From an uncultured Sphingomonadaceae bacterium (GTDB lineage: Bacteria > Pseudomonadota > Alphaproteobacteria > Sphingomonadales > Sphingomonadaceae), in NCBI GenBank assembly GCA_938050045.1, contig CALLJS010000020.1:1-63363 (forward strand): a DNA stretch of 63,363 nt, in the 5' to 3' direction. Of this stretch, positions 1 through 9,372 are shown one piece after another. The notes under the pieces were generated by a model. It made no database searches. It was not told where the DNA came from and saw only the letters and a program-made list of their open reading frames with translations. The position numbers and the translations under genes were made by a program. Each line of letters begins with the position of its first letter. The first letter of the stretch is position 1.

Positions 1-232
1 ATCTCTTTGACGTGTCTGTCCGCCGATCCGCTCGGCCCTGTTCTCGTTCTCATCTCGTATCCCTTCAAGGATTACGATGAACCGAAAACTCGCGTTAAGC
101 AAAAATGCCGCTCTGTCTCAAAGGCCGTGACGGGATACACAGGGGGTAGCTCACAATTTCGCCATCCAAAATGTTACTCTGCTATTCGGCGGATGAATGA
201 TATTATCGAGTGGAACGACTGAAAGGCCCGCG
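1..232. other. Leading stretch without a convincing gene
   Basis: A short open frame runs from the window edge to about 222 on the plus strand. It has no ATG, ribosome binding site or recognisable motif, so I do not call it. It could be the tail of a gene truncated by the window edge. Confidence 0.4.
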
Positions 233-952
233 ATGCGAAGAGTTTTATTGTCCGTTTGTATTGTTTTGATGTCGTGTGCGTTTGCCACGGCCGAAACCAT
301 CCGTCTAAAAGCGTCGGATGGCGTTGAGGTTACAGCCGATTTCACAACGCCAGAGGGACGATTTTCGACGGTTCTTGTGTTGTACCATATGGCGGGAGCA
401 AGCCGTGGGGAGTATCGCGATATCGCTAAGGCACTGAACAAACTGGGTTATGCAACGCTGGCGGTTGATCAACGTTCGGGCGGCCCATTCAACAGCGTGA
501 AAAACGAGACGGCTGCAAAAGTGAAAGGAAGGCAAGGGTTCACGGACGCAATCCCTGATATGCTGGTCGCCGCGCAATGGGCGCGCCAGAACTCGGGCGC
601 GCGCCGCGTCGGCGTCATCGGGTCGTCTTACTCCGCGGGTCTGGTTTTGGTTTTATCGTCCAAGGATCGTAATTTCGCGGACGCAGTCATGTCTTTCTCG
701 CCGGGCGAATACTATGGCACCAATTACGTTTCTCAAACGCTAAGCGGCATTAAAGTCCCGGTATTTTTGACTGCGGCGCGAAATGAAACCGAACAGTGGC
801 GGCCGTTTGCGAATAACATCGGCGCCCCGGTGACTGGGTTCGTTCCAAAAGGTGTTGGTCGACATGGCGCATCGGCTTTGGTCAGCCGTAACAGAGACGA
901 ATATTGGGCGGCGCTTCGCAAGTTTCTAGACACCCATCTTCCCGCGAAGTAA
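233..952 (+). CDS. Secreted alpha/beta hydrolase (dienelactone hydrolase-like)
   Basis: The protein has 239 residues when started at the ATG at 233. That start puts a clean Sec signal peptide first (MRRVLLSVCIVLMSCAFATA, cleavage near residue 20). An upstream in-frame ATG at 197 would bury the signal and is less likely. A GSSYS nucleophile elbow puts the catalytic serine near residue 132, and GRHGAS near the C-terminus could supply the histidine. The fold resembles the dienelactone hydrolase group acting on esters in the periplasm; the substrate is unknown. Codon use is more GC-rich than in the main body of the window, as in the rest of the first 3.7 kb. Confidence 0.7.
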   Translation: MRRVLLSVCIVLMSCAFATAETIRLKASDGVEVTADFTTPEGRFSTVLVLYHMAGASRGEYRDIAKALNKLGYATLAVDQRSGGPFNSVKNETAAKVKGRQGFTDAIPDMLVAAQWARQNSGARRVGVIGSSYSAGLVLVLSSKDRNFADAVMSFSPGEYYGTNYVSQTLSGIKVPVFLTAARNETEQWRPFANNIGAPVTGFVPKGVGRHGASALVSRNRDEYWAALRKFLDTHLPAK

Positions 953-1218
953 CGCTCCGCCTCAATAAACTAATTACGTTTTTAGGTTACGAGACCTGCC
1001 TTCGTCAGATAACTTGCCATCCCCTCAACGTTCATTTCGCGCCAGTTTTCGTATTGAATCCAAATCCTCGGACGGAGTTCGGCCAACGACAAGAGAGACG
1101 ACATCACTTGTTTGTGTCACTTAGTTGATCGAAAATGCGTCATTTTATCTTCGACGTGCCGAATAAATCCAACTGTCTCGGTGTTCTCTAGACGTAAAGT
1201 AAATGGCGGAGGAAAAAT

Positions 1219-2178
1219 ATGAAAAGTCTTTTTAGTACACTGGTTGCATTGGTCAGCCTTGGTTTGGCCGGACCTGCATTGGCAGATGGTCACGCGCAGT
1301 CGTGGACACTGGATAGCGACAATTCGAAGATCGCGTTCGGATCGGTCAAGAAGGACACTGTTGGCGAAATTCATACGTTTGACGGACTTTCAGGGTCGGT
1401 CTCCGCAAACGGAGCCGTTCTTGTGGAGATCGAGTTAAGCACAGTGGATACGTTGATCGACATCCGAAATGAACGGATCATGGAACATGTGTTTAAAGGA
1501 ACGCCAGTGGCGATCTTGGCGGCGACGTTTGACATGGACGAAATTGCCGGGTTGCCCGTCGGTGACACTGCGGTGATTGACGTCGAAGGAACTTTGACGC
1601 TTGTCGGAACGAACGTTGACGTCGAAACTGAGATGTTTGTGGCGCGTCTGTCCGAGTCGCGCGTTCTGGTCACAACCAGCGACATGGTCATGTTATCGAC
1701 TGCCGAAGCCGGTTTGACTGCGGGGATCGACAAGCTGATGGAATTGGCTGATCTGCCGGGAATTACACGGGTCGCTCCGGTGACAATGCGGTTGATTTTC
1801 AACGCGGACGAAAAGAAAGCAGAGGCAGCACCAGCTGCCCCTGCGACCGTTCAAGAAATTGCGGTTTTAGGTGATGCAAAGGCGGGCAAAAAAGTATTCC
1901 GCAAATGCAAAGCCTGTCATTCGGTCAAAGACGGTAAAAACGGTGCCGGTCCGAGTTTACATGGAATTTTTGATGCAAGCGCTGCCCAGGTCGAAGGGTT
2001 TAAATACTCCAAAGCAATGACCGACAGTGGTCTGATCTGGACGACGGAAACCCTTACCCAGTTCATTGCCGCACCTCGTAAGTTCGTAAAAGGGACATCC
2101 ATGGCTTTTCCCGGACTAAAGAAAGAGGACGATATTGCAAATTTGCTCGCGTACCTTGCTGAGGAAACCGCTGATTGA
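1219..2178 (+). CDS. YceI-domain protein fused to class I cytochrome c
   Basis: A 319-residue periplasmic protein. Residues 1-22 are a signal peptide ending ALA. Residues about 28-195 resemble YceI, a lipocalin-like barrel that binds isoprenoid-type lipids. After a short Ala/Pro/Glu linker (about 197-212), residues about 218-318 form a class I c-type cytochrome with CKACH at 230-234 as the covalent haem site and M295 in TSMAFPG as the probable axial ligand. A GGAGG ribosome binding site at 1207-1211 supports the start. YceI domains fused to cytochromes b561 are familiar. This pairing with a soluble cytochrome c suggests a periplasmic electron carrier that binds a quinone-like ligand, which is inference. 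Confidence 0.85.
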   Translation: MKSLFSTLVALVSLGLAGPALADGHAQSWTLDSDNSKIAFGSVKKDTVGEIHTFDGLSGSVSANGAVLVEIELSTVDTLIDIRNERIMEHVFKGTPVAILAATFDMDEIAGLPVGDTAVIDVEGTLTLVGTNVDVETEMFVARLSESRVLVTTSDMVMLSTAEAGLTAGIDKLMELADLPGITRVAPVTMRLIFNADEKKAEAAPAAPATVQEIAVLGDAKAGKKVFRKCKACHSVKDGKNGAGPSLHGIFDASAAQVEGFKYSKAMTDSGLIWTTETLTQFIAAPRKFVKGTSMAFPGLKKEDDIANLLAYLAEETAD

Positions 2179-2198
2179 AACCTGACGGCAGATTTCGG

Positions 2199-2696
2199 TT
2201 AGGAATAGGATGCCAGCGCTTCGAAATACCCTTGCAACTCATCACAATGACGAACGCCAAGCAGAACGCTTTCGATCAGCTCGTCCGCTTTCGCCAGAAC
2301 CAATGTGGCATGCGACAGGCCAAGTCCGTTGGCAAATGCAGCACCCTCTTCGGTTCGCTTGCCGGTAGTTTGGAAAGACAAATCTCAATCGCCAAAGTCT
2401 TTCAAAGCTTTCCAGTTTTGGCATCGTAATTCAGTGCGAAGCGCGCATTGCGGATCGTGGATTTGAACCACAGCAGGCATGCCTTGGCCGACACGAATTG
2501 GATCCTGTTGGGCGGCCACAGCACGCACGCCTGAGGCCGCCCACCAGCCAGCACCGCACAGAGCCACAACGCCAACTGTATCATCGCGCAACAACTTTAG
2601 CGCACCACGACGGGTAGGTTCCGCAACGGTTTCGGATGCTGGTCCTTTTTTCGAGCCTGACGTTTTTCTTCTTCTCGTGTCACCCACGTCAGCCAC
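2199..2696 (-). pseudogene. Thioredoxin-like protein gene interrupted by an in-frame TGA
   Basis: Read from a GTG at 2696, one frame stays coherent for 166 codons apart from a single TGA at 2387-2385 (codon 104). Both halves look protein-like. The first ends with a beta strand and Cys motif (AVVQIHDPQCA), resembling a thioredoxin fold. The second continues with EEGAAFANGLGLSHATLVLA and a C-terminal helix, which is what the end of a thioredoxin-like domain would look like. The usual second Cys of a CxxC appears replaced (CALR). A nonsense mutation or sequencing error is more likely than recoding. It lies 62 bases downstream of the membrane protein gene on the same strand and converges with the cytochrome gene. 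The start is uncertain. Confidence 0.55.
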
Positions 2697-2758
2697 AAAA
2701 ATATTGTGAACGCGTAAATCCTGGGAGCATGGTAAGGCAGCGGAATATCGCGTCTGCG

Positions 2759-3520
2759 TTATTCGTCGTTGCTGTCTTTCCGCCCGCCTTTGGTCCAGAT
2801 CTCTGTCGTCACACCAATACGAAACGGCAAGCTGTCCTTTCGTTCGGCAAGCTGTCGAACCGTCATGCGTCGACGCCGGATCACAGCGCGCGCCATGCGG
2901 TACTCCATGCGACGTTTCCAAGCGATCCATGACGCCGGTGCTAAACGTGCCAGCCCCTTGCCCAGCCAGCGTAGTTGCAGAAACGCAATCGCGCGAAACC
3001 CCATCTTTTGAATACTGATCCAGGTCGACTGCCAAAGCGCCGAAGAAACGGCGGCGATCCAAAGCGGGATTTTGACCGAAAACAGAACCAACCAAAGCCC
3101 CAACGACGTGACAGACAATGCGACAGTGGCACAGAGGATGACCAAGGCTGCCACGACCTTTTCAACCGGATGCAAGCGGCGATACCACCTGAGCAATGCC
3201 ATGTATTTCCGCCGGACCACACGCCGATACCGATCCAGATACGCCGCAAATCGACGAAGCAATGCCTTACCCAGAAGTAGCGGCAGCACCGTTGTCATGA
3301 TCCACTTTTTCAAGAGTTCGACTTTAAAGAAAGCCGACGCTTGCACTTTCAGCCAGCTCAACACCGCCGGAAGCTTGACCAGAGCCAACTTCTTTCCGAT
3401 CAACTTAACCTGGGTCAGCATCAGGCCAAGCGCGAACAGAACCTCCTGGCCAAAGACCAGCGTCGCGCCAACCGAAATGGCGACGGCCAAGAACAACAAA
3501 GCGAAGGCCCGTGCAAACAT
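2759..3520 (-). CDS. Hypothetical membrane protein
   Basis: 253 residues, not recognised as a named family. Hydrophobic segments lie at about residues 3-24, 73-90, 123-150 and 152-166. They are separated by strongly basic stretches (for example YLDRYRRVVRRKYMALLRWY), and the C-terminal quarter is basic and hydrophilic, presumably cytoplasmic. It precedes the interrupted thioredoxin-like gene on the same strand, so the two may have been co-transcribed. Codon choice matches the GC-richer left end of the window rather than the sphingomonad-like body. Confidence 0.6.
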   Translation of the reverse strand: MFARAFALLFLAVAISVGATLVFGQEVLFALGLMLTQVKLIGKKLALVKLPAVLSWLKVQASAFFKVELLKKWIMTTVLPLLLGKALLRRFAAYLDRYRRVVRRKYMALLRWYRRLHPVEKVVAALVILCATVALSVTSLGLWLVLFSVKIPLWIAAVSSALWQSTWISIQKMGFRAIAFLQLRWLGKGLARLAPASWIAWKRRMEYRMARAVIRRRRMTVRQLAERKDSLPFRIGVTTEIWTKGGRKDSNDE

Positions 3521-3635
3521 GTGGGAAAACCTAGAGTATCAATGCGGAAATCAGAATTGCATTCTTTGATTGATCGCGACCGCATGGAATGGTCAGCCGT
3601 CACCATGAAATCGCATTGTTTTTGCGTTCTGCCCC

Positions 3636-3664
3636 TTGCGCTCAACTGTCGCCTAAAGTACCTA
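3636..3664 (+). promoter_or_regulatory. Possible promoter of the initiator tRNA gene
   Basis: TTGCGC at 3636-3641 and TACCTA at 3659-3664 are separated by 17 bases and end 13 bases before the mature tRNA. The -35 is moderate and the -10 weak. Position is the main support. Confidence 0.3.
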
Positions 3665-3677
3665 GTGCTTCTCTTGG

Positions 3678-3754
<77 letters not shown>

Positions 3755-3950
3755 AATAATAACAATAAAATCAATATTTTAGCTAATCTACACCGCCGAA
3801 ATTTGGTGCTAAAATGTTAATGCGGCCAAAAAATCTCTCGAATTAGCAGACCAAATTCTTAAATGACGCAAAAGAAGAAAGCCCAAAAAGAAGTATAATC
3901 AGAATTTAGGGATGAAGAGGGCTTAATTCAATAGAGCGTTTTTGCCAATT

Positions 3951-5141
3951 TTATGGCTGTGGGCTTATGCGCAAAATACGGCTTTTGCTGCCTTCTTCGG
4001 TCAGCACATATAAGGCGCCATCGGGGCCGTTTCGAACATCGCGAAAGCGCACATTAAGTTCGCCAAATAATTCGCTTTGTTTGCCCAAGGTTCCATCGGC
4101 ATTCATATTAACATGGCGCACATGTTTTAGCACAAGCGCAGATAAAAATAGATCGCCTTGCCAATTTGGAAATAAATCACCCGTATATTGTGCAAAACCC
4201 GATGGTGCTATTGATGGGGTGAAATGCACTAACGATTGTTCGGTGCCATCCAATGCCTCAAATGGTGATACGCGGCCACCCGAATAATCAAGGGCATAGG
4301 TGACAATGGGCCAACCATAATTAGCACCTTTCTTAATCGCATTAATCTCATCGCCGCCCGCTGGGCCATGTTCATTTGCAAGCAAGCGTCCATCGCTTGT
4401 AACTATAATACCTTGAGGATTGCGGTGGCCATAAGACCATATTTCAGGAAATGCTCCTTCTTGATTGATAAATGGATTGTCGGAGGGGACTGAGCCATCT
4501 TCATTGATGCGGATAATTTTCCCAAAATGATTGTCCAATGTTTGGGCTTCTTCGCGGAAATGAAACGCATCACCAACGGGCATAACCAATGTTCCATCGG
4601 CTAAGAATGCAATGCGCGCGCCGTAATGATTTCCTTGGATACGCGCAGGAGAGGCGGTGAATATTTTTTGACCATTGCTAATGGATTTGCCATCTTCGCT
4701 TAGGTTAAATCGATAAAGAAGGAGCGTATTTTTATCATCGCCTTGTTCTGCGGCATAGCTGATAAAGACCATCCTGTGATTGGCAAAGTCAGGATGCAAT
4801 ATCACATCGAAAAGCCCCGCTTGTCGGCCTATGCCATGATGCACTTTTGGATAATCAGAACCTTCATTAAAATCATAGATGAGGCTGCTCTCGCCGGCTG
4901 CATTGATATGCAATAATTTTCCCGTACGCTGCGTTACCAATTTTCCGCCATTGGGCAAAAAAGCGAGCGACCATGGATGATCTAACCCTTGAGCAACGGT
5001 GTCTATTTTATAATCGATGGCTGCTGCTGGGGCGCGCTCTGCCAATTGACTGGTTTTCTCGCCAGAAGGTGAAGCACCTTGGTTTGAACATGCAGCCAAA
5101 ACGGCCGATAGTAGCAAAATGTTGAGCATTTTTAATTTCAT
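3951..5141 (-). CDS. PQQ-dependent sugar dehydrogenase, lipoprotein
   Basis: 396 residues from an ATG at 5141, chosen because GGGGAC sits 9 bases upstream and the first residues become a lipoprotein signal (LLLSAVLAAC). The mature part is a six-bladed propeller of the soluble aldose/glucose dehydrogenase (Asd/YliI) family. It carries LDHPWSLAFLP in blade one, GDAFHFREEAQ, SYGHRNPQGI, NEHGPAGGDEIN and ANYGWP, motifs that in this family bind PQQ and calcium. It should oxidise aldose sugars in the periplasm while anchored by lipid. Whether the organism makes PQQ cannot be judged here, as no pqq genes are present. It stands alone, divergent from the next gene. Confidence 0.85.
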   Translation of the reverse strand: MKLKMLNILLLSAVLAACSNQGASPSGEKTSQLAERAPAAAIDYKIDTVAQGLDHPWSLAFLPNGGKLVTQRTGKLLHINAAGESSLIYDFNEGSDYPKVHHGIGRQAGLFDVILHPDFANHRMVFISYAAEQGDDKNTLLLYRFNLSEDGKSISNGQKIFTASPARIQGNHYGARIAFLADGTLVMPVGDAFHFREEAQTLDNHFGKIIRINEDGSVPSDNPFINQEGAFPEIWSYGHRNPQGIIVTSDGRLLANEHGPAGGDEINAIKKGANYGWPIVTYALDYSGGRVSPFEALDGTEQSLVHFTPSIAPSGFAQYTGDLFPNWQGDLFLSALVLKHVRHVNMNADGTLGKQSELFGELNVRFRDVRNGPDGALYVLTEEGSKSRILRISPQP

Positions 5142-5252
5142 GGCAACGTCCCCTAATTTGCTCATATTATCCGCTAAATAAGAGCGATTGTCCACCATAT
5201 ATGCTTGATTGATGGTATGAATAGGCTAGGCTTAATCCTTAAGGAGAAAATC

Positions 5253-5726
5253 ATGAAGGACGTTGTATTATTTATATCGAAACTTCTGGGATTAATTTAT
5301 GCCCTAGTGATTGGGTCACTCATCGCCTATGTTGTGGCTTCTATCATTAACACCCAATTTGTTCTTGGGGCGTATGATGTTCCCATTTCATTGGCTGACC
5401 GTTTCAATATGACCATGTTCGACATTTCGAATATGTGGCTTTATTTGGTGGTTATTGCTATTGCATTCATGATCGGTTTTTCAATCGCGGCAATGATTAA
5501 ACGCTTTATTCCAAAATTGGCGTTAGTTGCTTATCCTATCGCTGGAGCAGCAGCCATTGGAGTAACGCTTGGCCTCATGTATATCTTTTTTCAAACCATT
5601 CCGATTAGCGGCGCGCGCTCGGTCGCTGGTTATTTAGGGCAAATTTTCGCCGGTGCGATTGGTGGTTTTATATTTGGAAAAATTTTATATAGCAGGGCAA
5701 AATCAGAGCCTAAGATGAACAAATAG
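5253..5726 (+). CDS. Small integral membrane protein
   Basis: 157 residues from the ATG at 5253, preceded by a clear AAGGAG at 5241-5246. Four hydrophobic spans lie near residues 5-30, 57-78, 87-110 and 122-146, with a short basic and polar tail. No motif points to a function. The last 17 bases overlap the 3' end of the convergent JmjC gene, so transcription of the two may interfere. Family not recognised. Confidence 0.7.
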   Translation: MKDVVLFISKLLGLIYALVIGSLIAYVVASIINTQFVLGAYDVPISLADRFNMTMFDISNMWLYLVVIAIAFMIGFSIAAMIKRFIPKLALVAYPIAGAAAIGVTLGLMYIFFQTIPISGARSVAGYLGQIFAGAIGGFIFGKILYSRAKSEPKMNK

Positions 5727-6813
5727 CATTTTGCGCATATAATTTTTGGATTAATATCTTAACATCATCGCTCATAATGTCTTGATAGATTAACGCTTCA
5801 TAGCCGCATAATGTCCTAGCAAAGTTGGCCGTTTCTTTGGTGCAAGGATAATATATCCCATTGACATAGAGCGATTGCCCATCATCAGCATAGATAAATC
5901 GGCTAGCGGGGTTGCGCATAATTGCATCGCCATTTTGCATACCATGAGCAATATGGTTTGATTGATTGGCTGTATCATATTTGGGCGCGCTGAGATATTG
6001 GCCAAGCCAGCGTGCAAAATCGGCTTTATCAGACATTTTGCTCACCATCATTTTATGCAGCCTATCAATAGCATCCGCTGAGATTGCGCCGCTATTATCT
6101 TGGCCCTGAAAACCAATATCTTGATAGCGCACATCTTCTTGTAACCTATCGAGCAGATGGTCGCTATAATGGCTAATCAGCTCGCTTTGCGATGGCGCGC
6201 GAAACCCGATGGAATAGGTCATGCAATCATCGCTCATCGCTATGCCATTATGCGCTAACATCGGTGGGACATATAATATATCTCCTGCCTCCAAGACCCA
6301 TTCATCCTGCACCTGAAAATCAGCCATTAATCGCAAATCATCATGCGGTAATAATGCTGTATTTTCATCGCACATCTGTCCAATTTGCCAACGTCTTTGC
6401 CCCAATCCTTGGAACAAAAATACATCATATTGATCATAATGCGCGCCAACGCCGCCGCCTGTATTGGCATAGCTGACCATGACATCATCAATCCGCCAAT
6501 TTGGAATGAAGCGAAATGCATTCAGCAAGCTGCTGACATTGGGGATATGGTGATCGACGGCTTGAACAAGCAATGTGTAGATTTTACCCTCTAGCGTTTC
6601 AAAATGATGGCCATTAAACGGCCCATGCTGCATTTTATAGCCATCGCTGCTGATGATGAGGCGCGATTCAATATCAACTTCACAGGCCAATCCCGCCAAT
6701 TCATTGGGGTCTAACGGGCTTTGCCAATCTGGGATTGCGCCGCTTATTAACAGAGGTTTTTTCTGCCAATAATATTGGAGGAAATTTTCAACGTCAAAAT
6801 TATATACTATCAT
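5710..6813 (-). CDS. JmjC/cupin ribosomal oxygenase (RoxA/YcfD-like)
   Basis: 367 residues from the ATG at 6813. The N-terminal half is a JmjC double-stranded beta-helix. H125, D127 (GAHYDQYDVFLFQG) and H188 (LAHNG) are the expected Fe(II) ligands of a 2-oxoglutarate oxygenase. A C-terminal dimerisation and winged-helix part follows, as in E. coli YcfD, which hydroxylates an arginine in ribosomal protein L16. The N-terminal YYWQKKPLLI motif is typical of this family. The role here is inferred from those motifs. It is divergent from the rluE-like gene, which also acts on the ribosome. Confidence 0.85.
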   Translation of the reverse strand: MIVYNFDVENFLQYYWQKKPLLISGAIPDWQSPLDPNELAGLACEVDIESRLIISSDGYKMQHGPFNGHHFETLEGKIYTLLVQAVDHHIPNVSSLLNAFRFIPNWRIDDVMVSYANTGGGVGAHYDQYDVFLFQGLGQRRWQIGQMCDENTALLPHDDLRLMADFQVQDEWVLEAGDILYVPPMLAHNGIAMSDDCMTYSIGFRAPSQSELISHYSDHLLDRLQEDVRYQDIGFQGQDNSGAISADAIDRLHKMMVSKMSDKADFARWLGQYLSAPKYDTANQSNHIAHGMQNGDAIMRNPASRFIYADDGQSLYVNGIYYPCTKETANFARTLCGYEALIYQDIMSDDVKILIQKLYAQNAICSS

Positions 6814-6890
6814 GAACGCTCCATACAATATTAGATGACGAAACGCATTATTTGGTTTGGTTCTGCCGTATAAACTTCTATCAACCTCTT

Positions 6891-7445
6891 ATGGCACTTA
6901 TCTTATTTAATAAACCGCATGGGGTATTATCGCAATTTACCGATAAAGGCAGCCCGACAAAGCGGGCAACTTTATCTGATTATATCGGCGTACCAAATGT
7001 CTATCCCGCAGGCCGATTAGATCGCGATAGCGAAGGCCTATTATTGCTAACTGATGATGGAAGGCAGCAATCCCGAATTTCTGATCCGCGTTATAAAATG
7101 CCCAAAACCTACTATGCGCAAGTCGAAGGTATCGCCAATGAAGCCGCATTGCAAAAATTGCGCAAAGGGGTCGCGCTGAAAGATGGTATGACATGGCCCG
7201 CAGAAGCAGGATTGATGGATGCCCCCAATATCTGGCCGAGGAACCCGCCTATCCGGGTGCGCAAAAGCGTAGCAGATAGTTGGATTATCATTACCATTAC
7301 AGAAGGAAAAAATCGCCAAGTGCGGCGCATGTGCGCGGCTGTTGGATTTCCTGTGTTGCGGCTTATTCGCTGGCGTATCGGCGATTGGCGGCTGGATGGC
7401 ATAGACAGCGGGACGTGGATTAAGGAGCCGCTATATGGCCGATAA
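6891..7445 (+). CDS. rluE: 23S rRNA pseudouridine synthase, RluE-like
   Basis: 184 residues when started at the ATG at 6891; an earlier in-frame ATG at 6852 adds residues that do not match the family. It starts with the strand LILFNKPHGVLSQF and has the catalytic aspartate in GRLDRDSEGLLLLT. A GKNRQVRRMCAAVGFPV segment follows, all typical of the RsuA/RluB/E/F group. The short length without an N-terminal S4 domain fits RluE, which modifies U2457 of 23S rRNA. Its stop overlaps the start of the ABC1 kinase gene by 11 bases, indicating one transcript. Confidence 0.9.
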   Translation: MALILFNKPHGVLSQFTDKGSPTKRATLSDYIGVPNVYPAGRLDRDSEGLLLLTDDGRQQSRISDPRYKMPKTYYAQVEGIANEAALQKLRKGVALKDGMTWPAEAGLMDAPNIWPRNPPIRVRKSVADSWIIITITEGKNRQVRRMCAAVGFPVLRLIRWRIGDWRLDGIDSGTWIKEPLYGR

Positions 7446-8754
7446 AGAGAGCAAGGGCAGCAAAGTTCCTTTTGGGCGAATATCGCGCTTTGCCCGTTTT
7501 GGCGGTATGGCAACGCAAGTCGCGGGCAATATGGTGTTTGATGGAGCGCAGCAATTATTATCGGGTAAACGGCCATCGGTGAATGATTTACTATTGACGC
7601 CTGCTAATGCCTTAAAAGTAACCAATCAACTGGCAAATATGCGCGGTGCGGCGATGAAATTGGGCCAGATGATGTCTATGGATAGCGGCGATTTCTTGCC
7701 GCCCGAACTGGCCGAAATATTGGCGCAATTGCGCTCTGATGGTCAACATATGCCGCGCAAACAATTAGAAAAAATGCTTATATTTGGTTGGGGTGATGAT
7801 TGGGAAGATAGGTTTGAAAATTTCTCTCATGCCCCCATTGCAGCAGCATCCATTGGCCAAGTGCATAGGGCAAGAATAAAAGCCGATGGTGATGATCTGG
7901 CCATTAAAGTGCAATATCCTGGCGTTAAAAATAGCATCGACAGCGATATTGATAATGTATCTGCTTTGCTCCGATTGACGGGATTATTGCCCGATACTTT
8001 GGATATTAAGCCAGTGCTTGAAGAGGCGAAACGTCAATTACATGAAGAAGCCGATTATGAACGAGAAGCGCAATATTTAGTCAGATTTGGAGCGTTGCTA
8101 GGTGGTGATGATAATTTTATAGTTCCGAAATTCCACCCTAGATTATCCACCCTAAAAATATTGGCAATGACCTATGTAGAAGGCGTTGCAATAGAGACCA
8201 TGGCGCGCGCATCGCAAAATGATCGCAATCATATAGCGCATTTGCTCATTGATTTATTGCTGCGTGAATTGTTTGAATTTCGCTTGATGCAAACCGACCC
8301 CAATTTCGCTAATTATCGTTATAATGTTGACCAACAGAAATTGGTGCTGCTCGACTTTGGAGCAAGCCGAGAGATTAGCCAAAAAACCGCTAATATGTAT
8401 CATGCGATGATGCTGGCGGTGCTATCGGGCGATGGTGAAGAAAGTTTCAATGCGGCGAGCGCAATGGGTTTTATTTCAGAGGATATGCCAGAAAAATATC
8501 GCGACACAATATTGGAAATGCTCAATATGGCTATGGAACCCTTGCAATATGATGGGGAATTTGATTTTGGTAATAATGATATATCCGCCACTTTACGCGA
8601 TAAAGGTATGGAGATGGCAATGGATAAGCAGATGTGGTATTTGCCGCCCGTTGATACTATATTCATCCAACGCAAATTTAGCGGTATATTTATGCTAGCA
8701 AGCCGCTTAAAGGCAAAGGTCAATGTTCGCGCATTGATGCAAAAATATAGGTAA
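7435..8754 (+). CDS. ABC1/AarF (UbiB/COQ8 family) atypical kinase
   Basis: 439 residues. The family signature KxGQ appears as KLGQMMSMD near residue 75, followed by the Ala-rich loop AAASIGQVHRA and the VAIK-like lysine in LAIKVQYPGV. The catalytic-loop equivalent QTDPNFANY and the metal-binding LLDFGAS come later. This is the ADCK3/COQ8 lineage needed for ubiquinone biosynthesis, with weak ATPase rather than classical kinase activity. It overlaps rluE by 11 bases and is followed 7 bases later by the rhodanese gene, so the three form an operon. Confidence 0.9.
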   Translation: MADKESKGSKVPFGRISRFARFGGMATQVAGNMVFDGAQQLLSGKRPSVNDLLLTPANALKVTNQLANMRGAAMKLGQMMSMDSGDFLPPELAEILAQLRSDGQHMPRKQLEKMLIFGWGDDWEDRFENFSHAPIAAASIGQVHRARIKADGDDLAIKVQYPGVKNSIDSDIDNVSALLRLTGLLPDTLDIKPVLEEAKRQLHEEADYEREAQYLVRFGALLGGDDNFIVPKFHPRLSTLKILAMTYVEGVAIETMARASQNDRNHIAHLLIDLLLRELFEFRLMQTDPNFANYRYNVDQQKLVLLDFGASREISQKTANMYHAMMLAVLSGDGEESFNAASAMGFISEDMPEKYRDTILEMLNMAMEPLQYDGEFDFGNNDISATLRDKGMEMAMDKQMWYLPPVDTIFIQRKFSGIFMLASRLKAKVNVRALMQKYR

Positions 8755-8761
8755 GGATTGA

Positions 8762-9181
8762 ATGATGAAATATGGTTTAGTTTTGGTCGCATTATTATTG
8801 GCGGGCTGCAGCTCTGCATCAGAAGATATTATTGCTAGCGGAGAGGAACAATCAAACTTATTCTATCATAATATCGATGCTGTTGATGCCCAAGATTTTA
8901 TTATTGCGCATCCCGATGCCATTGTAATGGATGTGCGCACCGCCGATGAATTTAGCGCAGGCCATGTGGCTGGAGCGATTAATATTGACTATCATGGGGA
9001 TGGTTTTCGGGATACGCTGAAAAAGCTTGATAAAGATGCGCATTATATTTTGCACTGTAAGTCTGGGAATCGCAGCGGTAAATCTGTGGCTATAATGAAA
9101 GAATTGGACTTTAAGCACGTCACGCATATGGATGGCGGTTTTGATGCTTGGAAAGCCGCCGAATTACCCGTGATACAATGA
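8762..9181 (+). CDS. Rhodanese-domain lipoprotein
   Basis: 139 residues (138 if the second ATG at 8765 is used; AAGGA at 8753-8757 fits either). The N-terminus is a lipoprotein signal with lipobox LLAGC. The rest is one rhodanese domain with VMDVRTADEF and the active-site loop HCKSGNRSG, whose cysteine (about residue 99) should carry the persulfide. A periplasmic, membrane-anchored sulfurtransferase is expected. The acceptor is unknown. Last gene of the rluE-ABC1 kinase operon. Confidence 0.85.
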   Translation: MMKYGLVLVALLLAGCSSASEDIIASGEEQSNLFYHNIDAVDAQDFIIAHPDAIVMDVRTADEFSAGHVAGAINIDYHGDGFRDTLKKLDKDAHYILHCKSGNRSGKSVAIMKELDFKHVTHMDGGFDAWKAAELPVIQ

Positions 9182-9305
9182 TACCATTGTCCTATAAAAT
9201 ATCATCCATCCGCCATAGATTAATATAGATTGTCACCGCAGAATTGATAGCGAGCAGCATCTATGCGCCAGCAGAGGGAATGGGTTAATAGAATAACACC
9301 CTCTA

Positions 9306-9333
9306 TTGACGAAATAAGATCAATGGATATAAT
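9306..9333 (+). promoter_or_regulatory. Sigma-70-type promoter of the DUF2490 gene
   Basis: TTGACG at 9306-9311 and a perfect TATAAT at 9328-9333 with a 16-base spacer, 40 bases upstream of the next start codon. No other feature explains them. Confidence 0.65.
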
Positions 9334-9372
9334 CCGATTAATCTATTCCTATTATAAGATATAAGTTTTTCT

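Noticed and set aside
7-222. 71-residue frame at the left edge on the plus strand
   Set aside because: No ATG or ribosome binding site, no recognisable motif, and composition suggests a chance frame or a truncated tail.
2385-3095. 236-codon minus-strand frame that shadows the membrane protein gene
   Set aside because: Only its downstream part makes sense as protein; it is the frame of the interrupted thioredoxin-like gene read past its natural start into an overlapping gene.
3755-3950. AT-rich spacer after the initiator tRNA as a possible integration site
   Set aside because: No integrase gene, no direct repeat of the tRNA 3' end, and no attachment-like sequence could be seen.
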